Positions 26,556 through 39,693 of a stretch of DNA of 64,000 nucleotides are shown in pieces (the stretch's first letter is position 1; the number at the start of each line of letters is the position of its first letter). The stretch covers positions 10,912,001-10,976,000 of the forward strand of contig CM065182.1 of NCBI GenBank assembly GCA_033026295.1. Reading direction: 5' to 3'. The notes beneath the pieces were generated by a model. That model was not told where the DNA came from, searched no databases, and saw only the letters and a list, made by a program, of their open reading frames with translations. The position numbers and the translations under genes are program-made. The stretch is from Channa striata. Its lineage: Eukaryota; Chordata; Actinopteri; Anabantiformes; Channidae.

Positions 26556-29500
26556 TTAACCCTCTGACAACGCCACCTGCAACAGAAAAAAGGGATTTAG
26601 TGCTGCTACCTCATGACACAGATTCCTGCACCTTACAAAACACACTGACAGAAGCAATACAATGGCAGGAAGGCAAGACATAAGACAAAAAAAATAAGTT
26701 TAATTAGATTTGCTCAGGTCATTCTGATTACTGTAGCTACTGAGGTATAGCACTGCTACCTGCCAACGTGTCAGATTTATTTCAGGTGCTGAATGTAGCA
26801 GCTTTAAGAAATATGTAACAAACAAGAGAACAAACATTTTTTTTCCAAACTGAGTAAAGCATCTGATATTTAACGACTGTCATAAAGCGTCAGAATTCTG
26901 CGAGTGTGTAAACTAAATCTGCACTCTTTGGATGCATGTATCAAAGAGATGCCAGTGCCCCATTACTATGGCTACTCTTCAGTAAAAAAAACTCAACCCA
27001 TTAGGATATGGGGTAGGAGATTTTATTTTTAAATATGAATAAAATAATTTTATATTTAAAGAGTTCCTGTTGTGGATTAGCTGCGTCTCCCCAGGTTTTA
27101 TATTTCCTTTCCCCCTTGCAATGTCACTCTACTGTGAAACAAACACACAAAAACAAAAGTTAGAAAGTGCAGTTTTCTGTCACTGTACAGTTCAAATCTG
27201 TGCACCAGGCTTCCAAAAATAACTTTATGGTGGAGGAGAAATCAGGTTACTCTTCTGCAGCAGATATACACAGTGATTCCAGTAACCAGGTTTCTTAAAT
27301 GCATGTAAATGCTGTTCCCTCATTACCCGAGAAAGCTGTACTGTATTACCCGAGTACTCCGGTGCCAGTAAACACATTCACAGAGAGGGAAACAAAGACA
27401 GACAACCATTTACGCTCACCTTTATGTCTTTGGGCAATTTAGAGTCGCTCATCAACCTAACATGCACGTATGCACGCAAGCACAGGAAGAATATGCAAAT
27501 TCTACACAGGAAGGCTACAGCTGGTAGGTAGATTTAAACCCGGGACCTTCTTGTTGTTGAACAGCAGCACCAACCAGTCTACTCTCATGCCTCCCAGGAT
27601 ATCACATAAAAACCCAAATATATTTTGTGTGTGATTAGATTGTGTCTTTGACCAATCAAAGGTCAGTTGGTGCTTGGCTTAAACTACCTGTTCACGTCAT
27701 ATAGCACTGCTGGTGTCGGTTGTACCTTCTCAGGGCAGAAGTCAAGGTTGGTTTGTCGTACTTTGCCAGGTCGACCCTTGATTACTGCATAGCAGAACAT
27801 AGTGATGACCATGACAAACAGGAAGTAGCTAGTGTGCATCAGATGCAGGTTGATGAGGGAACGGTCATCCTGGTGAGAAATATTAAAATAAACACCTTAT
27901 CAAAATCAATAAACAAATAGAATTCCAACTTACAGTTTCTCTCATTGTTTACCTATTACACTTTAGCTTATATGTGAGTCGACAACAAAAAAGGACTATA
28001 CTTAATTACGTGAGAATTTATTTCTATAAACAAACATTTTTAGTGGGCTGTCTATAAAATAAGAAAATAATAAAAAAGACAAATGTCCTTTTCCTTATTT
28101 TGTTGAAAGGGGTAAAATCTAAACCATCTTGTCCAAATCCAATGAGTGTGCAACTGGGTTTTAGATGAAGTAACTTCACGCATAACATTTATTTTTTTCA
28201 AATAACTGTTTTCAAAGCTTATTGGTCCATTCAGAACACTGCTGTGGTCTGTTAATGTGGTAACTGTATACCATATCATATTTACCTTGTCTTATAAAAG
28301 GGATGTATAAATGATCCTACACTCTGCCTGGAAATCACCCCAGACTAGTTCCAGTACACAATCATTCAGGCATATTTGTCTATTCATGTATTTTGCTATA
28401 ATACGCTAATTTGACTTTAAACATGGAATTCAAGAAAAGCAAATGTAAGTAACTACACACTTCTTTAAAAAAAAGCATTGCCTAAAGATATACACATGTA
28501 GCTTGAAGTAATAAACAGCCGATCTTGACATTGTAACCTCAGATATCTGAATCAGGAACACCGTCAAAAAAGCGTGTACAAAGTTTCTTCTAGAAAAAAG
28601 GAGGAAGTAACTCACATCTGGAACGATGACTGTAAGCTTTGGGTTGAGTGCGTGGTACACCTTGCCAATTGCTCCTTTGTAACACCAGAAGGGGTTGTAG
28701 TCCTGACTGTACTTGGTATCTGAGTCGCGGACTGTGGTAAACACCTTGTACCAAGACGTGGCATTGGTGTATGTCTCTGGCATGCAGTGGGGTGGCTGCC
28801 TGCTAACCAAAACAAACATGGCTATTGACTAGAGTTGTGGAAGTGTTCAGAGTTTTTGGTAATGAAAGTACTAGCAGAAAACTTGCTGAAGTATGTATTT
28901 ATTAACTCGTGTAATTCTGCATATGTTTTAAAACTGATATACTATAATATAGTATAGTTTTAGATAATTGTTTACATGCTGTTGCTCCACATTATGCAGT
29001 TAACATTTAGGCCGCCACATGTTTTAAAAAGCAAAAGCAGTTGAAAGGGGTAAACTACTGTGTGGCATTCTAAGAAGTGTTTGACTCTTAATGCGATGAC
29101 AAACTGCCAATAACTAAGTCATATCTGACATCTGATAAAAATAAATGGCACTGCTGACAGATTGCAGAACTAATAATATTAATTTACAGAGTGAGAAAAG
29201 CTACTGCTCATCTGTGAAGGGTCAAGTGTTCTTGATGATAATTTGACAAAATCTGCAACATGCAAGATGTACTACATGGTCCTGGTGTTAATTTCTTGTT
29301 AAACTGTATATTGTGCCTACACATGAGCATGCAAGGGCCCTATAATTCATATTTTGCATGCACCAAGCATTTATGAAATATGATATCCTGATGATTTACA
29401 GTATATCCAAATCAGTTTAGAATCACCAGCTACAAAGCTGACTAAGGTTATTGTTGTTAGTGTTTAATTGGTAAATGCCAAAGACTGGTCATTGTAAGAT

Positions 29501-32500
29501 TGTTTGGAACTTCGGAAAGATTAAGAGATGATCCCAACTTAGACATCTACCTAGCTGCTAACACAGCCAAAGGGCTAACAGAATAGTGATCTCTATTGCT
29601 TAATAATACCACTGTCTATAATGGTTAAAGACTGCCAGCGCAAGTACCATATTAACAGAAAAAAAAAAACAAGTTAAATTTTGTACTTATACTGAATGAA
29701 CGTCTATATCTATATTTTCTAGTAACATTTTGTAATTGTAATTCTAGCTAAGGATTGTTCACTTTAAATAGAAAGCCTGAAAATGTTTCATTTATCTGCT
29801 GCATTTAACGTCACAAATAATTATCATAGTATAAAAATTATCATCTTCGGCTGGTTACAGGTTGACTCACCCGCTTTCATCATCATCGTCATTACCCCTG
29901 CATGTTTGTATTTAAGGGCTTGTGTTCACTTTTGGGGGTTGCTAGTGTGTCTTGGTTCGTTCTGTTGCGTCTCACTAATCTTGTGCATCCTTTCCCGATC
30001 TCCAGCCTTTGATATTGTTGTGAGTCTGTTGATAATTCTTGTAGCTTTGTTAGTCTCCTCATTTTGAGTGATTATCTGTTCAAAGTGTTAGCCTCTCTTT
30101 AAGAGTCTTTTTATTTTATTTGCTTTCCTCCTGACTAGAGTGATTTTGTTAAAGTCTAAGTCTCTAATATCTCTTAATACCATTATCTCTTTAAATGTCT
30201 GGGCTGAGTATTATTGTATCAGTAGTTTGTGATAATAAAACTTCTGCACTCGGCGCCTCTCAGCTTCTGCTTTTGGGTCATCTAGTTACAGTATCCAGTC
30301 ACTGTAACCATTACATGAATAGTCTAAACAGCATTTTAGTCTTAACATCCATCATGAACATAAAAATAAAATAAAATAGTTTTAAGCTTTTTTTAGGCAT
30401 TTGTATTGTAACTCCTTAAATTATAATAATGCCATAATAGTCATATCCAATCCATCAGAACTGATAAGTCTATAACAACACTGGAATATTGCATTTCATT
30501 TCTCAGTTTCACCCAGCTCTAGGCAGAGATATAAAGTGCCTTTCCATGAGTCAGGGAGGCAGTCCAACTCACACTGTGACTGGGAAGATATTGCTGGCCG
30601 CTGTGATGGTCATGCAAGTGCTGAACACCACCTGCTCGCAGTGGCCATGCAGCACACAGTCGTCGGAGTTCCAGGATACAGGCAGGGTGAAAGTGATGTT
30701 TATTTCTTCGTGGGCCTCCCGGCCTACGCATAAAAACACGTTAAACAATGAGACAATCACAGATCATAAAAAACTGACACATGGACATGCAAACTTCTCT
30801 TATTTTCCAATCACACAGTTGTATTTGGGCTGCCTAATATTTTCATGCAAACACAATTGTTACTGACCTAGAAAGAGGTGCCTCCTAAACTATGAGGAAT
30901 TTATTAGAGCCTAAATAGCACAAGTACAACTCCCATGGCAAGAAACCAGTGAGAGACACAGCAACAATTTTATCACACCAAGCTACTCCTCTAATCATGA
31001 ATGACAGATTGATTTTGTAGGCTATTTATTAAACTGCAAAGGAGATTAGAAGATTATCATTCAAACGGAGTGGACTCCTGGGTAGGATTGGGGATAAATG
31101 GGAACATCCAGCAAACCATGGACATTAAGTCTCAAAGCAACAATAAATGCAGAAGTAAAAAAATTTAATAATTTCAAATTTAATTCTTACAACGGGGAGA
31201 TAAATATGACTTATACAATCTTTGTTTGCTAGTACCCAATACTAATACACAGTGACACATTCATAAATTATACATAATATAATTTAAGAAGAATTGTTTT
31301 TAGTTGTTTTCCAGAAATTGAGGAACACAGGAGGAACTTGGGGTTAAGTATGTTGCTCAAGAACGTTTTAACATGTGAACAGTAGAAGCTGTGGACTGAA
31401 CCATAGACCACATGACTGGTGGACCTTCTCCACTTCCTGAGCCTATTGAGACAGGACTATTTGCACAGTGCAAAAACTATTTGCCTACCTGCATCCTGAC
31501 TTTGCTCATTCACGCTGTTGACAAAAACCAGAATTTGTACCACATTCAGCACCATAAAGTTAGATCCTGAATCTGGAGAATAAATGTTTGCCGAATGGCT
31601 GGTATATAAAATGAGGTATTTCATCCTTAAAGGCTGAAGGCTAAAACCACATATACAGCTTTGTGTAGGTAAATTCCAAACTGCCTGACTTTACATGAAA
31701 AATATAATCTTACCTGAACTTTTTGTTCAGCCACTAGGTAATAATAACTAGGGATGTCCATACGCCGATACCAGTGTCAGGCATTGCCTATTGTCTGACA
31801 CTTCCCTTGTGTACTTTTACTCTGAAAACTTCTCTGATACACTGGACACACCTAATACCACGGCAACCTTACCTTAGTTGAGTAGGTAAGAGGAGGTATG
31901 GGTTACATATGCGGTTTGGAGTTGTTTTAAGATAGGTAACAATGGCAAAGTGAAGCTAGCTGCATCCAGCTGCTATCATTATTACACCATTTTTGTCAAG
32001 ATTATTTTAGACATGTTTAATTTTTTTGACTAATGTTGGTGACAATAGAGAGATCTACTATAACTAAAACTTTAAAGTTTTCTTCATTTTACCTCCACAT
32101 TCCCCTGTAGGCTCCCTATCCAGAATCTCCAAGTCTATGTTTTTTTTTCCTGTTTTCCTTTATGTTCTTTCAAATGAAAGTTGTTCTGTTCCTACAACAC
32201 TGGCCACCACTGTATTTGTTTTGGCACAAAACCACCTGGGAACTTCCATTCTCACAGAGCTTGGTTTGTCTACCTCAGAACTTCCAGTCATCATGATGAC
32301 ACACATCCTTGTGTGTTCTTCTTCTAGACTTTCGTAAACTAGAAATCTATGACAGTTGGTGGAAGTAACAGTGTTTAGGTGTAAACTGTACACTCTTAAA
32401 AAAAAAAATTCTATTAGTCCTCTGGTGTGTCCCCACCGCTATTTGGACCAGCAGTGTCTGCCAGCGTCTTTCATCAGCTTAACTGTGCAGCAGACTGATG

Positions 32501-35500
32501 GATTTACTGTCAAGCCTGTTATGCGAGAAGCGCAACAGTTTAGTACTCGTCTCAGTAGTCAAATGTACTCAGTTTAGGGAAAAATTGGTATCTGGACATC
32601 CCTTGGAATAAAATATTTTAATTCATAATGTTTAAAAAATTTCATAATGTGGAAGTGTTGCAAAAGGAATTGTATCTGCTATAAAAAAAAATTTACTTTA
32701 GGTAGACTCAATGTTTGTTTTTGAGGAAAAACACACGCACATTTGAATGTGTGGTCCCTAGAGAGAGTTAATCAAATCCATGACTTATCAGATATGATGT
32801 ATTCAGAGCTCAATACAAGTGGCTTTCACTTTTAACTTTGCTATACTGTATGAAACATAAAGCCTGAAACATACTGGAGGACTGACCAGCTTAATGTTAT
32901 ACAAGACTTCCACTTTGCTTACTACATTTAAGGTAACCACAGACTGATGTAAGGTAAAACCCAAACGAAGGACAAACTCCCACACTGAAAAAGAATGAAT
33001 AACCTACCTACAGCAGCCACATAACAGTCCAGTTCAGTAACTTAAACTTTATGCTGTATGAATTTCTCGTGCTACATCTAATTGTTTAACTTATTAAAGT
33101 AATAACAATGCATATGTGACAATTATATATTAAACTATGCCTGTCAACAATTTATTATTAAATCACATCTAATCAATTTTACGATAAAAATCAACAGTAT
33201 GTTTACCATCTACAAAGGCTAAACATTAGGGGCTTCCTGTGCTCACTGTGGCGTTTTGTTAATGAACACTGCAACATAACAGCTTTCTGGTGGCTGTTGG
33301 GTTTAGTTTGCTAACACTATCTGAGGATCATGATAACAGCAAATGGCCAACAAAAGTAGATGCTCAGTTAAGAGGTCAGGGCAGCTCAGTATTAGATGAC
33401 CAAGAGCACTGCTAAATCTCTGGTGCCAATTTCAGAACAAGCTGCACAACAATCATTTTATCACTTTTTAAAATTTTTGTGCATGTCAATAATGTATAGC
33501 ATTACATTGTTTAATAGAAATTGTTAAATAATTGTCTATTGGAGGCTCTAAAAATGTCTATTGTGCCTAACATCCTTTTAAACACCAACACATTTACTAT
33601 AGAGCCCCTTAACACTAAATGGTAATGGCCACTTATATAGCGTTTTCATCCAAAGTACTTTACAAAGTATTAATGATGACAAAGCCAACCTACCAGACAG
33701 GCCAACTTGCTGCCCCAACACTGTGGCATAGAGGTGGGTGATATTACGCGAGTACCCTCCAAAAGGTCGTTGTGGGTCCAGTGTGAGGGTAATGGGAACA
33801 GAAATGTTGATTGGACCCGAGTCCTCTAGCAGGAGGGGAACTTGGGTGCTGGAACGAGCCTGGCCGCTGGTCACTACGAGGCTCTCTGGTGTGGTTGACT
33901 CATTCAAGCCATGCTTTATTGTTTCATTCTCTGATACACAAAAGTCCAGCTCATTGAAACGCAGAAGAAAGGTGTTCCAGTCCTGAGAGAGTATGCATGT
34001 TTTACTTGTTAGTAAGTCTGAATGATGAAGTAAGTTTCTTTGAGCCATGGAGACTGAACTAAGTGAGAATAGACTAAACAGAATAGGTCAGAACATTAAT
34101 GTAACATGGTTTAAAATTATGAGCAAATGAATCCTTCAGGCATAATGCAGACCACAAAGGTCATGATCTGACATTTAGAATGAACAGTGACCACATGATG
34201 GTGGTATTTAAGAGATACTTAAGCAGCAGACAACATAATTCTAACTCTATGAAACTGCAAAGAAGAGCCTCACCTCTGTTAATTCTGGAGACTTGATCTC
34301 CTTAATCTTGAAGAAATAACCAATGGTCAAGAAGGCAATGGCCACTGCACTGACGCTGATCATAAAAATGACCAGAGGTGGGCGATTGTTGATATAGCTT
34401 CGCAAATTCTCTATAGGATTTAAAAGGTAAACCTGCATATGGACAAACACAAACAATGTACCAACATTAAAAAAACAGCAATGGTAAATAATAGGACATA
34501 CACTTTAAATGACTATCTATATGTGTGTATTTTTAATAGTTGAATAAAAACTATTCCCAGACCGGGAAATGGTGGGTTTCATTTAGTTTAGTAGTAGATT
34601 TAGGGTTAACTACAACAAATTATGCAAATATGAATGTTCAGGCAAGCCAGGATCACACGACTGCTTGTGGAATTTCAATGGCTGTGACTATATGCCAACA
34701 GACTTTGACAAAGAAAAACATGTGTGTTGTTGTTTTTCTACATACACACAAATACACATATAATTGTGTACATATTATTTTGCCTGATAAAGGTTGCTTA
34801 AATGTGCCTCATGGTCTAACATGTGATGTATAGTTTAAGGATAAATGATAAATTACAAATGAATGGTGAAATTTTATCTTAACAATATGAATATTCTTAC
34901 CACATGTTAATGATGGTGACATGTTCAAGCTTATTTGAGTCACACATAGATTTAATAAAGCAATAATGTAACTTCCAGTTAGACAATTACAAAGTAAGAA
35001 TACCTAAAAGATATTTCACCTAAAAGAACAGCAAACATTACACCAAAAAGCAAAATAAACACATTTAGTTATTGTCAAAACACATCTCCACCAGAATGTT
35101 TTAACTGAAAAAGGACATATAAGTATCTCTGTTGCAGTATCTCCATGACCTTAAAAATAAATGGATGTCATGAAACGTAACATACCCAATATGTTAATTC
35201 AACACTTGATTCTGCTGGTACGATACAATTTCTGATTTTTAAAAGCAATACACACACGCAATCCAATGTATGCAGATACACAGCAGTTAAAGGGATGTGG
35301 GGTGTTCCGTTAGCAATAAATTGTACCAGGTAATTTACTGGTTTAACCAACTAAAATTTCTGTAAAACCATCTTTCCAATCTGCCCATTACCTTTGTTGT
35401 TTTTGCTACAGAAATAAGATTCATGCATGCAAATTGCTGGATGTTTAACAACCCGGACAGACGTGTCACCTCTTCGTCGACATCGATTCAATATCTTAAT

Positions 35501-35961
35501 AAACCGTATAAATATCTTCCTGTACAATCATTTGTACATGACAAGCCAATCATTTTCTCCAAGTCGTGTACTTTAACATTAAATATAGCAGCACGCCAGA
35601 CTCGTTTGCATAAATGTTGTGGTTGCATCTGTCTGCACAACAAGTTCAGCAGGTATTTGAAAGTTGATCATTTATTGGTGAAGCAACTATTCATTTTAAG
35701 CCTTGCGATTTACCTTATGTTCTACAAATAATATGCATTTGGCATTAACGATAACTTTCAAATGCAAAGGTTTTGAAATAAACGGTGACAGAAGCTGTCA
35801 ACCTTGTAGCGCGACATGCTAGCTAACGTTTAACGCTGGCCCTTTGACAGTTGTTCCAGTATGTCACAACAGTGGGACACATTAGCACAACGCGTATCAA
35901 ACTACAAAACTCGCACAGCTCAGTAAATGTGATGAAATAAGACAGCAGCACTTCTTACCAT
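26556..35961 (-). CDS. tmem248: Transmembrane protein 248 (TMEM248), complete, seven coding exons
   Basis: A conserved vertebrate two-pass membrane protein of unknown function. Coding exons, 5' to 3': 35959-35961, 34274-34432, 33694-33982, 30573-30723, 28616-28799, 27726-27869 and 26556-26576. All borders are GT/AG and all phases join, giving 316 residues (human 314). Transmembrane segment 1 is about residues 22-41 and segment 2 about 275-292. The large loop between them holds six N-glycosylation sequons (NET, NES, NIS, NIT twice, NAT) and cysteine-containing stretches such as DDCVLHGHC and NPFWCYKG, so it is probably lumenal or extracellular. Near-identical blocks to mammals include ENLRSYINNRPPL, FFKIKEIKSPE and YHALNPKLTVIVPD. 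Oddly, the first coding exon supplies only the ATG, directly followed by gtaag, and the last supplies only VALSEG plus stop. The neighbour lig3 is divergent. Identity is very secure; function is not known. Confidence 0.97.
27421..27600 (+). repeat. Degenerate teleost dispersed repeat (gggcaatttagagtc family)
   Basis: Contains gggcaatttagagtcgctc, then a cctaacatgcacgta block, an agaatatgcaaattctacac block, a tttaaacccgggacc block and an agcagcaccaacca tail. These are the landmarks, in order, of a well-known fish repeat. It lies in the last intron of tmem248. Assigned from memory of the consensus. Confidence 0.75.
28825..28990 (+). repeat. Possible remnant of the fish 'gtggaagtattcag...aagtact' repeat
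   Basis: The start, agttgtggaagtgttcagag followed by an aatgaaagtactagcag block, loosely resembles a common teleost repeat rich in aagtac. Divergence is high and the call is weak. A similar weak hint occurs at about 4970-5060. Confidence 0.3.
29860..30310 (+). mobile_element. Possible solo-LTR-like retrotransposon relic in tmem248 intron
   Basis: The stretch has a gtatttaag box early on, a long T-rich transcribed-like body, then aataaaactt followed by tctgcactcggcgcctctc and tgggtcat, ending near a cagtcactgtaac motif. This order (TATA-like box, poly(A) signal, tgggtc, gtga/ca end) resembles teleost LTR elements. No clear terminal TG/CA pair or target duplication was found, so this is an inference. 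Confidence 0.3.
31320..31450 (+). repeat. Degenerate teleost repeat (ggggttaagt..ttgctcaag family)
   Basis: Begins near ggggttaagtatgttgctca, followed by an acatgtgaacagtagaagctg block and a ggactgaaccatagacc block. It corresponds closely to a fish repeat whose consensus reads ggggttaagt-cttgctcaagg and ends in an aatcgaaccaccaacc motif. Intronic in tmem248. Confidence 0.6.
31750..32603. mobile_element. Non-autonomous DNA transposon relic, hAT-like inverted ends
   Basis: The left end reads agggatgtccatacgccgat-acc and the reverse complement of the right end reads agggatgtccagatacc. This makes a terminal inverted repeat of the agggatgtcc type known from fish hAT-like elements. The element is about 854 bases. 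No transposase frame survives; the short open frames inside have no recognisable motif. Flanking bases do not show a clear 8-base duplication, which suggests age. It lies in the tmem248 intron between the fourth and third coding exons. Confidence 0.5.
33620..33685 (+). repeat. Short remnant of the 'acttatatagcg...tttacaaagt' fish repeat
   Basis: The phrases cttatatagcgttttcatcc and aaagtactttacaaagt match the start of a common teleost repeat. It ends only about 10 bases from the tmem248 exon 3 donor. Confidence 0.45.
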
Positions 35962-36180
35962 TTTTTCTTTCTGTGCATGCGACAGATGCTAGCTGGGTGG
36001 TTTGTGGCGGGGCCACAATAACACTAGCAGTTTCGCTAGCAAGCTAGCCTCGCTGCAAAACTAGCCTGTTCTGCTAGCTAGCTTGCTTGCTTGCTTGCTT
36101 TCCCGAAGCTAGTTCCTCCTGATTACGCCGCTGAAAAGCAAAAGTCGGTGTTCCGTTGAAACTGCTATGCTCTCAGTGTC
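35962..36180 (-). promoter_or_regulatory. tmem248 5' UTR and probable promoter, rich in GCTAGC motifs
   Basis: Immediately upstream of the tmem248 ATG lie many gctagc/ctagc words and a (TTGC)n run (around 36065-36110). The cluster continues downstream into intron 1 (35818: gctagctaacgttt). Such gctagc/gttagc clusters are often seen around teleost transcription starts. The exact start site is not visible. Confidence 0.45.
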
Positions 36181-38734
36181 ATGAACGCCACTTATACTTA
36201 TTCCCATTCTTTGCTCTATAGTTCACGTCAGCTCTAATGAAAAAATGCTCCTTGTATAGGCTCTGGAATAACGTCAATAATGTTTGTAGATCCTCCCAGT
36301 CGACAACTCCTCTGCGTACCCGCACTGCGCAGTCAAGCATTCTTCTTCTTTGGTTTCTGGAGCCGCTAAGCAGCATCACTACAACCCTCCGGTTCAGACG
36401 GTGCATACACCGGCGGTGACACTATCAGGTTAAAAACGTGTTCCACCTCAAGTGGATGCGCCACTTATTTATTCAAGTCGAAGTATACAGTTCCAAAAAA
36501 AGGAGTTTGAACCGAGGAAAGGTCTAGTCCAAATTTATTCAACATATGCCTGGTAAATACAATTTCTGCAGATATTCAAATCCCAGAACTAAGCCGTATA
36601 TCAACTTAGAATATAATACTCAAAACAATTACTGAGGCTGTATCCCACTATTTTAGATTTTTTTTTCTTGTGAATTGTTTTCACATTTCTACTATAAAGT
36701 GCAAAAAACTTTTTTAAAGTGAAAAATTTAGCAAAGCACACCAACACAAATATGATATGACCACGTGTGCAGTTTAATGCAACCCAGTACAGTGGCTCCA
36801 CTGTAAATTCTACTTTTACAAGCTTATAATTTCTCAATTTTTACAGAAAGGTGATAATTCCACTATGTGTTTATTATTACGCTCAAAGGGGTCAGTGGAG
36901 TCGTACATTATCCATATAATGCAATAAAGTCTTATCTTAATGCATTGTGCATTATATTAAAAGGAGGCCTCTGAATTGTATGAGTGAAATGAATGGAAAT
37001 AGTTAAGTTCAAGAACTGTACATGAAAACTGTACAGTACTTCAGCAATGAGCTTGGGTTACATCTACCACCACCACTGGTTCTGTCTGTCTAATGAACAC
37101 AAAAGCCATATTTCCGGCTGATGGACTTTTCCCCATTGCCAGGAACCTTTTGTTACACTTAATTCTTTTACCTGTGTTTTCACTGAAGGAACCTTGGTCT
37201 TGACTTATTTCTGGGTAGTCATTCTACTCTCCAATAAAATACCTAGGCAGTGGGTAGTATTTTTTGAAGGTTCGGAACTAAGATATGCTGGTATATTATA
37301 CATTATTTGTTGCTTCTTGTTACTCTTTTTTTTTCTTTTCTCTCTCTCTGCTCTTCACTCTACCCGAACAGTAGAGATGTATGGCTGCCGACCAGGAGCC
37401 TAGTTCTGCTGCTTTCTCATTTTACAAGGACTTTTTCCTCTTCACTATCACATCATGTTTGCTCAAGCCAGTTTGTTTTCTTTAATTCTCTATGGTATTG
37501 ACCTTTTATTGTAAATGCCTTGCATTGACTCTGTTTTGATTTGGTGCCATCTAAATAAAATTAAATTGAAGTGAAAAATGTATCATTTCACACTTGGGTC
37601 TAAGGGGGTTGTTTGTTTTGCTTGCTACAAAAAACTGTATTTGACTTATAGATTATAGCTGCTGTGGTCATTTGAATACAAACACAGATAATAAGGAGTG
37701 AATATTAAGAAGTGCAGTGAGTTTAGACTGTGGGGGCAACTTTGGTTGTTCTTCCAGGGCTTTGGCCATGAAAGTTTCCTAAACAAGGTAGCTTTACAGC
37801 AGGGAATGTTCTTGGACTTTAGTCCCGATTTCCCAATGAAAGAAAAAACAAACAACTTTCTGGTAAAACTGTATGAAGGTTTTACTGCTTAGTACACTTA
37901 TTCATTATACTGATGCACTGCTGAATTCCTAGCTTGGGCCTACAGTCACTAACACTACCATCCATCCACTACCATTGTATACACAATATATAATATACAT
38001 CATCAGTTTAGAGACTTTCCTATTATAATGCAAGATGTAAGGGTTTTCTATTGCAAATGATTTCTTTTGTTAAATTACTAGTGCTGTGCAAGCTGCATAT
38101 AAATCATGCCCTCATTTTATTATTTCACCTTTTTTGCCTTGCCACGCTACCACTTTTCCCCACACTATTACCTTTGTCCCCAATTTCCTTTTAAATTACC
38201 TGTAAATCTGGCACATCTCATAAGTCTGTCCACCTATTTGTCCCATGTCTTGATTAGACAGTTCTTGTCATACCCAAAGGGTCATTAACTATTAGAATTC
38301 TGCATTATTATTTTCCCAAACTGGTACAAGTTGGTGTACTGCTGACACCCTGACTTGGTTTCATTAGTGCCTTAAGCTCAAAGAGATAAAATTATCCAGT
38401 AGGTCTATCTCACAAAAAAGTAACTAGTAATTAGCAAAAATTGTAAAAGTGACTAAAGAAGTTTTACCTCAAGCAACTAGAATTTATTTTAAAATTTGTT
38501 ACACATAAATACAAATTTGAATGAAATGTCAATAAAGGACAATATAAAGCATTAATAGATCACATCTCTAAATTCACCTGGATTTTTGCTTCTATTATTT
38601 TTATTGTATATTTAAATATGGCTGTATTGGTGCTTTATTTAGCATATTAACTTCCTTTTAGGTTAATTGTGTATCATAGACAAGATCTATGCACGCACTT
38701 CTAATTCTGTGGTCATCCACAATCCATTAAAGTT
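36181..38734. other. Intergenic region between tmem248 and lig3; no gene found
   Basis: The first 250 bases, to about 36.43 kb, are comparatively GC-rich with CpGs and may still belong to the tmem248 promoter. The rest is AT-rich unique sequence. Open frames are 60-80 codons and show no motif. I see no RNA gene or recognised repeat. Confidence 0.45.
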
Positions 38735-39120
38735 TATGTTTGAACGACCCATCGCTCCTCGTACGTGAGGACGTGCAGCAGAGGGCGCTAACTGCTTCCT
38801 GCTTCCTGTCCCGGGGATCTGCGAGCCACGGCAGCCCATGCTGAAGCTCCCCCTGCAACAACAATGAGTAGGAGAGCTGGAATTTGAACCGTATTGAATC
38901 ATATGTTACTAGCGTGAATTGCTTTGTGTTCCGCCAGTACATGAAAGGAGAGTAAGAACCTTCACACAGATTTCACAAGGTTCACACAGGAGAGTCTAAC
39001 AACGCGTTCACCTGCTGCTAATTGCTTAGTTGGTGTGTGCAGCCTTTTAGCTAGCTAAGCTAGGCTAGCTGCCTGGACGTGGGACAGAGAAGCCTAAAGC
39101 TAACTAACCAGCTAAGGTTA
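38735..39120 (+). promoter_or_regulatory. Probable lig3 promoter and non-coding first exon
   Basis: A GC- and CpG-richer island (38.74-38.86 kb) with a CTCF-like word is followed by a gctagc/gctaac-rich stretch (39046-39120) like the one at tmem248. Two donor-like sites follow: gtaaga after 38949 and gttagt after 39117. Either could end a 5' UTR exon joining the acceptor at 39665. The choice is not resolved. Confidence 0.4.
38775..38788 (+). promoter_or_regulatory. Candidate CTCF-binding site
   Basis: GCAGCAGAGGGCGC matches the CTCF core consensus at 13 of 14 positions (first base G instead of C). It lies at the lig3 end of the divergent tmem248/lig3 spacer. Confidence 0.45.
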
Positions 39121-39693
39121 GTTTGTATTTTTCATCAGACTAACGTTAACGCTTACACATATATATTTAGGAATGAGCACAGTGACAGAATCTGTTTAAG
39201 CACACAGGCAAATCTATTTTGTCTCGAGGAACACAAGGTCTTTGACTCCAGACTCTTTTGTTAACAATGTTAAATGTGAAAATATGACCAAAGAACGTTA
39301 ACGGTGAGCTACAGTTTAGTTTTCATAAGGCTGTTGTGAAACGACGTTTTAGTTATTGTAAAGAACCAGTTACACTACAACTGGTTTCTTTATTAAACAC
39401 TTTGCATTCTTGAAAACACAGACTTGAAACTTCAAAATAAAACGTTTGGTGTTAACTAAATTAGAAACTATAACGATATCTTTAATTTCCAGGCAAAGTT
39501 CAATCATTTAAAAATTACTATGAATATTTATTCAAGCTGATTGCTTTTAGTAATGTATGTTATACGAATGCAACCTTTATACATAGCCTTCTTTTAACAA
39601 ATGCCATCTTCTAACAACTATTAATTATCATTAAGACCTTCTTTGTCCCTTTCCTTGTTTTTAAGGTTGTAACTTGCTCGTCATTTCAACTGG

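Noticed and set aside
29783..30067. 94-codon hydrophobic plus-strand frame
   Set aside because: T-rich composition within a probable LTR relic gives Leu/Val/Ser runs; no start context or homologue is apparent.
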